In this document: piece after piece, positions 1 to 4,733 of the stretch | How the letters are laid out: the number at the start of each line of letters is the position of its first letter | How positions within the stretch are numbered: the first letter of the stretch is position 1 | NCBI GenBank assembly: GCA_031255975.1 | Contig: JAIRRM010000034.1 | Coordinates: forward strand, 1-6,451 | Direction: 5' to 3' | Length of the DNA: 6,451 nucleotides | Source of the DNA: Propionibacteriaceae bacterium | GTDB lineage: Bacteria > Actinomycetota > Actinomycetes > Propionibacteriales > Propionibacteriaceae | Translations under genes and position numbers: made by a program | The notes under the pieces: generated by a model | What the model was told of the DNA's origin: nothing | What the model saw: the letters and a program-made list of their open reading frames with translations, nothing else | The model's database searches: none

Positions 1-455
1 TTGACGACTCCAGCGTAGTTCTCCGGATCTTTCAGTTTGATGCGGAAGGCATCCTGCATGTTTTCGACGGTGAAGATGTCTTTGAGCGGCGAGTTCTTGT
101 ACTCCTCCAAGAAGTCGGCATAACGCTCCTCCCTGCTCTCATAGAACACCTCCAGCACATCCGGGTTGGCCTCCAGACGGCTACGAATCAACTCCCGCTG
201 CGCCGGGGTGGCGTCCTGTCCGGGTTCACAGTTGCTCGCCGCATTACCGGCCGCCCCCGCAGACACCCGGGTGCAGAGGAACACAGAGATCTCGATCTTG
301 TCGTACCAGCGGCCCTTCATCACGTCCACCTGTTCGGCGATCAGCACGCTGATACCGAACAGCGACAGCGACACCCACATGGTGACCATCACCGCGAATG
401 TCATGGATCCGTTGCGCTTGAGCCCGGAAAAGGTCTCCCGAAGAATGTGACGCAT
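1..455 (-). CDS. ftsX: FtsX, cell-division ABC-system membrane subunit (5' part only)
   Basis: Membrane half of the FtsEX complex, which in actinobacteria couples ATP hydrolysis by FtsE to activation of peptidoglycan hydrolases outside the membrane. The gene is cut by the left window edge; 151 codons are visible. Reading from the ATG at 455, the order is a short basic cytoplasmic start (MRHILRETFSGLKRNGSMT), a first transmembrane helix at about residues 18-41, then the start of the first extracellular domain (about 43-151). That domain has two cysteines, C61 and C76, which could form a disulfide. The three C-terminal helices lie outside the window. The start is 11 bp after the ftsE stop, with a purine-rich AGGGGG as ribosome binding site, so translation is probably coupled. 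Identity rests on the ftsE neighbour, the topology and similarity to remembered mycobacterial FtsX. Confidence 0.93.
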   Translation of the reverse strand, partial: MRHILRETFSGLKRNGSMTFAVMVTMWVSLSLFGISVLIAEQVDVMKGRWYDKIEISVFLCTRVSAGAAGNAASNCEPGQDATPAQRELIRSRLEANPDVLEVFYESREERYADFLEEYKNSPLKDIFTVENMQDAFRIKLKDPENYAGVV

Positions 456-466
456 CTGACTACCCC

Positions 467-1153
467 CTACTCGGCGCCGTAAACGCCACGTTTCTGGTCA
501 CGTACTAGCTGACCCTGCACCAGTTCGATGACCCGCCGCCGCATCTGATCGACGACGTTGGCGTCATGCGTCGCCATTACCACCGTGGTACCCCGCCGGT
601 TGATACGATCCAACAGTCGCATGATACCGACCGAGGTACCTGGGTCAAGGTTGCCGGTCGGTTCGTCGGCCAGCAGAATCTTGGGACGGTTGACGATAGC
701 CCGGGCGATGGCGACCCGCTGCTGTTCGCCGCCGGACATCTCATCGGGACGGCGGTCTTCCAACCCCGTCAGACCCACCAACTCCAACACCTCGGGTACG
801 CTCGCCTTGATCTCGGACGTGCGCTTGCCCAGCACCTGCATGGCGAAAGCCACGTTCTCGAACACCGTCTTGCCCGGCAGCAGTCGGAAGTCTTGGAACA
901 CCGTGCCGATCTGACGCCGGAACTCCGGTACTTTCCACTGTCTGAGCATGGAAAGGTCTTTGCCGGCCACGTACACCTTTCCAGAAGTGGGACGCTGCTC
1001 ATGCCGGATCAGCCTCATGAAAGTGGATTTACCCGAGCCGGATGAACCGATAAGGAAGACGAACTCGCCTTTCTCGATCTCGGCACTGACACGGTGCAAC
1101 GCGGGGCGCGGCTGGCCAGGGTAGACCGCCGTGACATCATCAAGTGTGATCAT
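467..1153 (-). CDS. ftsE: FtsE, cell-division ABC-system ATP-binding protein
   Basis: Cytoplasmic ATPase of FtsEX. It powers FtsX in control of cell-wall hydrolysis at the septum or in elongation. The 228-residue length is normal for the family, and every ABC element is intact: Walker [10 protein letters not shown] at 36-44, Q-loop Q87 in VFQDFRLL, signature SGGEQ at 140-144, Walker B ILLADE at 159-164, D-loop NLDP at 168-171 and switch histidine H196. The VFQDFRLL Q-loop and [10 protein letters not shown] stretch are typical of FtsE rather than of nutrient importers. The ATG start at 1153 is preceded by GGAAGG at good spacing. It follows prfB by about 130 bp and is followed at once by ftsX; a promoter candidate lies at 1205-1234. 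The prfB-ftsE-ftsX order is common in actinobacteria. Confidence 0.97.
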   Translation of the reverse strand: MITLDDVTAVYPGQPRPALHRVSAEIEKGEFVFLIGSSGSGKSTFMRLIRHEQRPTSGKVYVAGKDLSMLRQWKVPEFRRQIGTVFQDFRLLPGKTVFENVAFAMQVLGKRTSEIKASVPEVLELVGLTGLEDRRPDEMSGGEQQRVAIARAIVNRPKILLADEPTGNLDPGTSVGIMRLLDRINRRGTTVVMATHDANVVDQMRRRVIELVQGQLVRDQKRGVYGAE

Positions 1154-1178
1154 CGTCGCCTTCCGATTCTTGGGGAAG

Positions 1179-1193
1179 CTGAGAAAATCTCAG
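1179..1193 (-). promoter_or_regulatory. Small hairpin in the ftsE leader
   Basis: A perfect 6-bp inverted repeat (CTGAGA, loop TTT, TCTCAG on the minus strand) lies between the candidate promoter and the ribosome binding site of ftsE. It is followed by CTTCC, not by a T run, so it does not look like a terminator. It may be an mRNA leader hairpin or an operator, or it may be chance. Confidence 0.3.
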
Positions 1194-1204
1194 GCCGGTA
1201 ATCG

Positions 1205-1234
1205 AATCTAGGTGAAAACCAAGGTCTTCGTCAA
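1205..1234 (-). promoter_or_regulatory. Candidate promoter of ftsEX
   Basis: On the minus strand, TTGACG (1234-1229) and TAGATT (1210-1205) are separated by 18 bp. This fits a housekeeping sigma promoter with a near-consensus -35 and an actinobacterial TAnnnT -10. Transcription would begin near 1198, leaving a leader of about 45 nt before the ftsE ATG. It would uncouple ftsEX from prfB. Seen by motif only. Confidence 0.55.
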
Positions 1235-1283
1235 CCCTACACGCTTGGAGGGAGACTCAGCCCGAGGGCGCGAGCAGCTATTT

Positions 1284-2399
1284 TCAACGTCCAGTTGCTT
1301 CACCGAGCCGCCGCCAGCGGATACCAGCGTCGATGAAACCGTCAATATCGCCATCGAACACCGCGTCAGGGTTGGAAACCTCGTAGCCGGTGCGCAGATC
1401 TTTCACCATTTGATACGGATGCAGTACGTAGGAGCGCATCTGATCGCCCCACGACGCCTTGATGTCGCCCGCAAGTTCCTTCTTCTTGGCGGCCTCCTCG
1501 GCCTTGCGCAACACCAGTAACCGGGATTGCAGCACGCGAAGCGCCGCGGCCCGGTTCTGAATCTGCGACTTCTCGTCTTGCATCGAGACGACGATGCCGG
1601 TGGGAAGGTGAGTGAGCCTGACCGCCGAGTCGGTGGTGTTGACCGACTGTCCGCCTGGCCCCGATGAGCGGAACACGTCCACCTTGATCTCGCTTTCGGG
1701 CACGTCTATGTGGTCGGTGTCCTCGATCACCGGGATCACCTCGACCGCCGCGAAAGAGGTTTGCCTCCGCCCTTGGTTGTCGAACGGGCTGATGCGCACC
1801 AAACGGTGCGTACCCCCCTCCACCGAGAGATTTCCGTAGGCATACGGCGCGCTGACTTCGAACACCACCGATTTCAACCCCGCCTCCTCGGCGTATGAGG
1901 TGTCCAGCACCTTGGTGCCGTAACCGTGCCGTTCCGCCCAGCGTAGATACATACGGAACAACATCTGTGCGAAATCTGCGGCGTCCACTCCCCCGGCACC
2001 GCTTCGGATGGTAACCAACGCTTCGCGTTCGTCGTATTCGCCGGAGAGCAGCGTACGGATCTCCAAAGCGTCCACCTCGCGCTTCAGCGCCGTCACCTCG
2101 CGTTCGGCCTCGGCTTGAGCGTCCGCGTCGGCCTCTTCGATAGCCAACTCGACGAGCACCGCCACATCATCCAGTCGCGCCCGCAGCTTCTCGACGCGCT
2201 CCACATCGGCGTTCAGAGCCGACAGACGGCTGGTGAGCCGTTGTGCCCGTTCTGGATCATCCCAGAGGTCAGGAGCCGACACCTGTGTCTCCAGATCTGA
2301 GATCTCGGCACGTTTGGATGCGGGGTCCACTACTGCCTCGATCGCCCCCAGTGATTTGGTCAGGGCGTCGATGATCTCCTGTGTCTGCTCGAACGTCAC
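1284..2399 (-). CDS. prfB: Peptide chain release factor 2 (RF2)
   Basis: Recognises UGA and UAA in the ribosomal A site and triggers peptide release. Numbered from the GTG at 2399 (371 residues): an acidic helical domain 1 (about 1-110), the core with [27 protein letters not shown] sequence around 114-137, the stop-codon tripeptide SPF at 204-206 (RF2-specific; RF1 has PxT), and the catalytic GGQ at 249-251 in [15 protein letters not shown]. The C-terminal [19 protein letters not shown] is typical. The frame is continuous, so the autoregulatory UGA frameshift known from E. coli is absent. Start choice: a TTG at 2408 would add three residues, but neither start has a Shine-Dalgarno sequence. 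TAGCAT, a possible -10, ends 8 bp before the GTG, which suggests a leaderless GTG start. The gene stops at TGA with an in-frame TAG one codon later. Confidence 0.96.
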   Translation of the reverse strand: MTFEQTQEIIDALTKSLGAIEAVVDPASKRAEISDLETQVSAPDLWDDPERAQRLTSRLSALNADVERVEKLRARLDDVAVLVELAIEEADADAQAEAEREVTALKREVDALEIRTLLSGEYDEREALVTIRSGAGGVDAADFAQMLFRMYLRWAERHGYGTKVLDTSYAEEAGLKSVVFEVSAPYAYGNLSVEGGTHRLVRISPFDNQGRRQTSFAAVEVIPVIEDTDHIDVPESEIKVDVFRSSGPGGQSVNTTDSAVRLTHLPTGIVVSMQDEKSQIQNRAAALRVLQSRLLVLRKAEEAAKKKELAGDIKASWGDQMRSYVLHPYQMVKDLRTGYEVSNPDAVFDGDIDGFIDAGIRWRRLGEATGR

Positions 2400-2407
2400 G
2401 TCTGGCA

Positions 2408-2413
2408 ATGCTA
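2408..2413 (-). promoter_or_regulatory. Possible -10 element for leaderless prfB transcription
   Basis: TAGCAT on the minus strand fits TAnnnT and ends 8 bp before the GTG at 2399, so the transcript could start on or next to the start codon. No convincing -35 is visible at 16-19 bp. That is common in actinobacterial leaderless promoters but leaves the call weak. Confidence 0.3.
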
Positions 2414-2456
2414 CCGGAGCGTGGCTGGTGTACTGGCATCAGTTGGTGTGAGAGCA

Positions 2457-2485
2457 TTGACGCCATGAGTGAGCAGCAGTATTTC
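2457..2485 (+). promoter_or_regulatory. Weak candidate promoter of the yqeY-like gene
   Basis: TTGACG (2457-2462), a 17-bp spacer and TATTTC (2480-2485) would start transcription near 2492. That gives a leader of about 40 nt carrying the GGAGGAG site. It supports the ATG at 2531 over the ATG at 2465, which would lie upstream of the transcript. The -10 lacks the conserved final T. Confidence 0.25.
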
Positions 2486-2530
2486 GCCAAAGCCGAGCCG
2501 TTCAATCCTTCCGGAGGAGCCGCTGAAGCC

Positions 2531-3010
2531 ATGGTGGCTGGTGTGGGCGTGCTCACCGCGCGCCTCAAGGCCGACCTGACTGCCGCTCTCAAGGCCCGCG
2601 ACGACGCCGCGAAATCGAGCCTGCGGATGGCGCTCGCCGCGCTGCAAAACGCCGAGGTGGCGGGAACCCAGGCGAAAACGCTCACCGAAGCGGAAGAGCT
2701 TGCCGTACTCACCAAAGAGGTACGCAAGCGCGAAGACGCCGCCGAGACCTATCGCGCCGCCGGACGCACCGAGTTGGCCGACAAAGAGACGGCGGAAGCT
2801 AAGTTCCTGTCGCAGTACCTACCACGCTCTTTAACCGAGGCCGAGTTGAGCGAACTCGTGGACGCGGAGGTCGCCAAGGTTGCCGCCGAACTCGGCGAGG
2901 CTCCCACCATGAAGCACATGGGCGCCATCGTAAAGGCGGTTAATGCCAACGCCGTCGGACGGGCCGACGGTGGGAAGGTCGCCAGTTTGGTGCGAGCGAA
3001 GTTGGGATAG
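2531..3010 (+). CDS. YqeY / GatB_YqeY-domain protein
   Basis: Small soluble protein resembling the tail domain of the amidotransferase subunit GatB. The free-standing YqeY family is widespread; it is suspected to act in tRNA-related metabolism but has no proven reaction. The 159 residues match the usual 147-160. Family landmarks: LKADLTAALKARDDAAKSSLRMALAALQN at the start (residues 12-40, quoted in part), AGRTELADKETAEAKFLSQY then LPRSLTEAEL (77-106), and MGAIVKAVNANAVGRADGGK near the end (130-149). The start at ATG 2531 is chosen because GGAGGAG at 2513-2519 lies 11 bp upstream. An in-frame ATG at 2465 would add 22 residues not expected in the family and has no ribosome binding site. Divergent from prfB; the first downstream gene is tRNA-Asn. 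Confidence 0.85.
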   Translation: MVAGVGVLTARLKADLTAALKARDDAAKSSLRMALAALQNAEVAGTQAKTLTEAEELAVLTKEVRKREDAAETYRAAGRTELADKETAEAKFLSQYLPRSLTEAELSELVDAEVAKVAAELGEAPTMKHMGAIVKAVNANAVGRADGGKVASLVRAKLG

Positions 3011-3018
3011 CTTCCGGC

Positions 3019-3066
3019 TTGGTGGTCAGCCCTTGGAGATGCTAGCGTTGCATCTCGCGTCCACCA
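3019..3066 (+). promoter_or_regulatory. Candidate tRNA-Asn promoter embedded in a nested inverted repeat
   Basis: TTGGTG (3019-3024), an 18-bp spacer and TAGCGT (3043-3048) fit a promoter starting near 3055, about 28 nt before the tRNA. The same bases form a dyad: GAGATGC (3036-3042) pairs with GCATCTC (3050-3056) around a 7-nt centre that contains the -10, and outer arms TGGTGG (3020-3025) and CCACCA (3061-3066) also match. It could be an operator over the promoter, or the 3' hairpin of the yqeY-like transcript. No T run follows. Confidence 0.4.
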
Positions 3067-3082
3067 CTTCGGTGATGGCCGT

Positions 3083-3155
3083 TCCCCTGTAGCTCAATTG
3101 GCAGAGCATCTGACTGTTAATCAGAGGGTTACTGGTTCGAGTCCAGTCGGGGGAG
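3083..3155 (+). tRNA. tRNA-Asn, anticodon GTT
   Basis: A complete cloverleaf of 73 nt. Acceptor TCCCCTG (3083-3089) pairs with CGGGGGA (3148-3154) with one U-G pair; the discriminator is G3155. D-arm GCTC/GAGC. Anticodon stem TCTGA/TCAGA with loop CTGTTAA, anticodon GTT at 3116-3118. T-arm ACTGG, loop TTCGAGT, CCAGT. CCA is not encoded. A pyrimidine-rich CTTTTCTTT follows directly and may help termination. Confidence 0.97.
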
Positions 3156-3282
3156 CTTTTCTTTGTACGCTGACGCCGTGGTGTGAAAACTTGCTGTGTG
3201 ATGCCTACGCCCCATAAGTTGCCGATTCATCCGGGGAGTTGTCGCGTTCAGCTAGGGTGGTTTGCGTCCAAGGAGACTGAAT

Positions 3283-3438
3283 ATGTATGAAGCATCCGGC
3301 GGCAGTCCTCGTAATACATTTGCCGCTGTGGCACCGCGATTAGCCGCCTTGGCAGGACAGCTAGCGGTGTTCTCCGCCATCTATTTCATCTCCCGGCGAT
3401 GGGAGAGTCGTGATACGCGGAGTGCGGAACTGGCATGA
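3283..3438 (+). CDS. Predicted 51-residue single-pass membrane microprotein
   Basis: I do not recognise this protein. The ATG at 3283 is preceded by AAGGAGA (3270-3276) with a 6-bp gap, the best ribosome binding site in the window. TAGGGT (3253-3258) is a possible -10 further upstream, without a clear -35. The product begins MYEASGGSPRNTF, then has a hydrophobic stretch of about 20 residues (roughly 17-37, including LAALAGQLAVFSAIYFIS). A basic SRRW and a charged tail ending in RSAELA follow. The order fits a single membrane helix with the positive side after it, so the C-terminus is probably cytoplasmic. The gene stands alone between two tRNA genes. It is either a true microprotein or a fortuitous frame; the strong ribosome binding site and the compact hydrophobic helix favour a real gene. 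No function can be assigned. Confidence 0.6.
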   Translation: MYEASGGSPRNTFAAVAPRLAALAGQLAVFSAIYFISRRWESRDTRSAELA

Positions 3439-3451
3439 AACGGGATAGCAT

Positions 3452-3504
3452 CTCCTCGTAATGACGACTGGGCGTTAAACCGGTTCGAGCCCCGGTCGAG
3501 GGAA
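3452..3504 (+). pseudogene. tRNA remnant or D-arm-less tRNA-like element
   Basis: A T-arm-like ACCGG (3479-3483), loop TTCGAGCC, CCGGT (3492-3496) is followed by CGAGGG (3497-3502), which pairs with TCCTCG (3453-3458) as an acceptor-like stem with one U-G pair. Between them TAATG (3459-3463) pairs with CGTTA (3473-3477) around a 9-nt loop. No D-arm is present. The 14-mer GGTTCGAGCCCCGG (3482-3495) is identical to the T-arm of the downstream tRNA (3595-3608), although here the T-loop has one extra base. A second reading is a decayed tRNA-Thr-like gene, since CTCGTAA (3455-3461) matches a CGT anticodon loop, but its stem is not paired. It is not a standard tRNA. Confidence 0.5.
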
Positions 3505-3542
3505 GCTGGTGCATCTGGTAGGTTTCGTACACTGGTACGTAT

Positions 3543-3616
3543 GGGGCGGTAGCTCAGCAGGTTAGAGCAGAGGACTCATAATCCTCCGGTCCCGGGTTCG
3601 AGCCCCGGCCGCCCCA
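3543..3616 (+). tRNA. tRNA with anticodon CAT (elongator Met or Ile2)
   Basis: A complete 74-nt cloverleaf. Acceptor GGGGCGG (3543-3549) pairs perfectly with CCGCCCC (3609-3615); discriminator A3616. D-arm GCTC/GAGC with GG in the loop. Anticodon stem GAGGA/TCCTC, loop CTCATAA, anticodon CAT at 3577-3579. T-arm CCGGG, TTCGAGC, CCCGG. CCA is not encoded. The paired G1-C72 and the anticodon stem without three G-C pairs rule out the initiator. Elongator Met and lysidine-modified Ile2 cannot be told apart safely by eye. A TACACT at 3528-3533 is a possible -10, but it would leave only about 3 nt before the tRNA. Confidence 0.95.
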
Positions 3617-3838
3617 CAAACTGAAGTGAACAGGAAGACACCCTCAAAACTTAAGTGAGCGTAGCCTCGGGCCATCACCCCGCTGCTTCTGCCGCCAGAA
3701 CTATCAACTCGGGCTTAAGTGGGCGTAACCCCAGGCCGTCACCAGAAAGCCCGGTGAGTTTCCAACTGAAGCCCCTGCGAGCCCCGGCGTCCTTTGTGCA
3801 AAAAGGAGGTGAGGCATCAAAGGCCCGACCTGTTAACC
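3617..3838. other. Non-coding interval between the CAT tRNA and the sigma-like gene
   Basis: About 220 bp with no supportable gene on either strand. It holds the 30-bp direct repeat (3650-3679, 3714-3743), a weak 5-bp hairpin TCACC/GGTGA (3739-3757) that might end the tRNA transcript, and a small hairpin with a perfect Shine-Dalgarno-like sequence (3790-3812). Transcripts from both sides would converge here. Confidence 0.6.
3650..3743. repeat. 30-bp imperfect direct repeat, two copies 64 bp apart
   Basis: Copy 1 is 3650-3679 and copy 2 is 3714-3743. Both begin CTTAAGTG and end TCACC, and about 25 of 30 positions agree; the differences are mostly transitions. The spacing of 64 bp start to start is not a multiple of 3. 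The origin is unknown; it may be a local duplication or a protein-binding site pair. Confidence 0.6.
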
Positions 3839-3846
3839 TCAGGTCG
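3826..3846 (-). terminator. Hairpin over the stop codon of the sigma-like gene
   Basis: A perfect 7-bp stem: CGACCTG on one arm and CAGGTCG on the other with a 7-nt loop. It includes the TGA stop (3841-3839). On the minus strand it is followed by GGCCTTTG, so there is a G/C extension but only a short T run. It is plausible as an actinobacterial-type terminator without a good U-tract. Confidence 0.4.
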
Positions 3847-4549
3847 CATCTGGCGCGACCGCATCCGGATTGCGTAACAGGTGACGTAACTCCGCTTCGG
3901 CGAGGCGCTCCACCCGGCGCAGCGCCCGTACGCTCATCTTCAATCGCTCCGCAAGTTCGGTGGCTTCCTGGCGCGGTTGGCCCAACCCATACCTGGCGGC
4001 CAACACCCGTGCCGACAGCGGGCTGAGCCGAGGCCACACCTCGGTCAACAAATCCGACCCGTCCGCCGTTTCCGGGGCGGCAATCTCCTCCCATTCGCCC
4101 AGATCGCCGATTAGCCGCGGCGGCCGCCATGCCACTTGATCCGGTGTGGCCAGCCCGGCGCGGATCACGGCAGCTGGGGCCTCCATGCGCCCGCCCCGGG
4201 TGCTGCAATAGTCACGCACACCACGCTCCACCGCTTGCCATACGTAGGTGATGAGCCGGGCTTCCCCCCGGTAATCCCAGGTTTGCAGCGCTTTTGCCAA
4301 GGTGACACAGCCCGCCTGGAAGGTATCTTCGGCGTCATAACCGACTCGTGCTGCGTAGCGCAGCGACAGTCGCCGCACCAACCTGAGACAGGCGGTGAAC
4401 GCCTCCTGCCAAGCGGTAGAACCGTCGGCCACCACCCGCAGTAGTGCGTCACGGCGGCCCGCTTCAACCGGAAATGAAAGTAGGTGTTCGGCGTACCATC
4501 CGGCCTCGATGCGCCTGGCCTGCGATATTTCGGTGGGGGCGGTGAGCAC
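3839..4549 (-). CDS. Divergent sigma-70-family protein linked to dnaG
   Basis: Probably an RNA polymerase sigma-like factor. Numbered from the GTG at 4549 (236 residues). LTAPTEISQARRIEAGWYAE (2-21) closely resembles region 1.2 of principal sigma factors (LTAEQEVELAKRIEAGLFAE in HrdB, from memory). CLRLVRRLSLRY and EDTFQAGCVTLAKALQTWDY (54-93) form region 2.1-2.2. ITYVWQAVERGVRDY (100-114) corresponds to 2.3-2.4. Region 3 is shortened and unrecognisable (115-172). LSPLSARVLAARYGLG (175-190) and MSVRALRRVERLAEAELRHL (205-224) are region 4. Principal sigma factors are much longer. Of the aromatic residues used for -10 melting, only the conserved Y (Y102) is clearly kept. The start is uncertain: a TTG at 4570 would add seven residues, but those codons have low GC3 unlike the rest, and neither start has a ribosome binding site. 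It could be an alternative sigma factor or a non-canonical regulator. Confidence 0.8.
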   Translation of the reverse strand: MLTAPTEISQARRIEAGWYAEHLLSFPVEAGRRDALLRVVADGSTAWQEAFTACLRLVRRLSLRYAARVGYDAEDTFQAGCVTLAKALQTWDYRGEARLITYVWQAVERGVRDYCSTRGGRMEAPAAVIRAGLATPDQVAWRPPRLIGDLGEWEEIAAPETADGSDLLTEVWPRLSPLSARVLAARYGLGQPRQEATELAERLKMSVRALRRVERLAEAELRHLLRNPDAVAPDAT

Positions 4550-4641
4550 ATGCGTCGGAAGTCGATGCAACTTGGAAGCGACTCTGACAGGTGATGGCGT
4601 GCCCCGCTACCCTGTGGACGGAATCAGCCGGACAACACTTA

Positions 4642-4670
4642 CTTATCCACATCCCTCACAAGCTGGTAAA
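4642..4670 (-). promoter_or_regulatory. Weak candidate promoter of the sigma-like gene
   Basis: TTTACC (4670-4665), a 17-bp spacer and GATAAG (4647-4642) on the minus strand each match 4 of 6 consensus bases. The start would be near 4635, giving a leader of about 85 nt. The -10 overlaps the DnaA box at 4643-4651. Confidence 0.25.
4643..4651 (+). promoter_or_regulatory. Consensus DnaA box
   Basis: TTATCCACA is an exact match to the classical DnaA box. A second, partial site (CCGTCCACA on the minus strand, 4621-4613; 7 of 9 against TTGTCCACA, the high-GC actinobacterial form) lies about 20 bp away in opposite orientation. Both are in the gap between dnaG and the sigma-like gene. One exact 9-mer in 6.4 kb has roughly a 5% chance of occurring at random, so function is not proven. 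Confidence 0.45.
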
Positions 4671-4714
4671 CACCGGATTCACTACGCCATATGTCCAGAT
4701 GCGCCCCGTGTTAA

Positions 4715-4733
4715 CCGGATGGCGATCATCCGG
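4715..4733 (-). terminator. Hairpin over the dnaG stop codon
   Basis: A perfect 7-bp stem, CCGGATG and CATCCGG with a 5-nt loop, spans the dnaG TGA (4728-4726). On the minus strand it is followed by TTAACACGG, without a T run. It may be a weak or Rho-assisted terminator, or a 3'-end stabilising hairpin between dnaG and the sigma-like gene. Confidence 0.4.

Noticed and set aside
566..1045. Plus-strand frame of 159 codons opposite ftsE
   Set aside because: It is antisense to a fully intact FtsE with all ABC motifs and has no domain or ribosome binding site of its own.
2465..2530. Longer start of the yqeY-like gene at ATG 2465
   Set aside because: It has no ribosome binding site and adds 22 residues outside the usual family length, while GGAGGAG precedes ATG 2531. 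GC3 of the extension is not decisive, so it remains possible.
3482..3608. The shared T-arm 14-mers as attL/attR of an integrated element
   Set aside because: The partial copy lies upstream of the intact tRNA in the same orientation. A standard tRNA integration leaves the 3' copy downstream of an intact gene with the element between. Only about 100 bp separate them and no integrase is present.
3803..3812. The AAGGAGGTGA sequence as a real ribosome binding site
   Set aside because: No ATG, GTG or TTG follows within working distance on the plus strand.
3655..4026. Plus-strand frame of 123 codons across the intergenic interval and the sigma-like gene
   Set aside because: It overlaps the sigma-like gene in antisense, has no ribosome binding site, and its product shows no recognisable domain; it is a high-GC shadow frame.
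3675..4208. Minus-strand frame of 177 codons overlapping the 3' part of the sigma-like gene
   Set aside because: It is an alternative frame of the same strand with Arg/Gly-rich low-complexity content, whereas the overlapping frame has clear sigma motifs.
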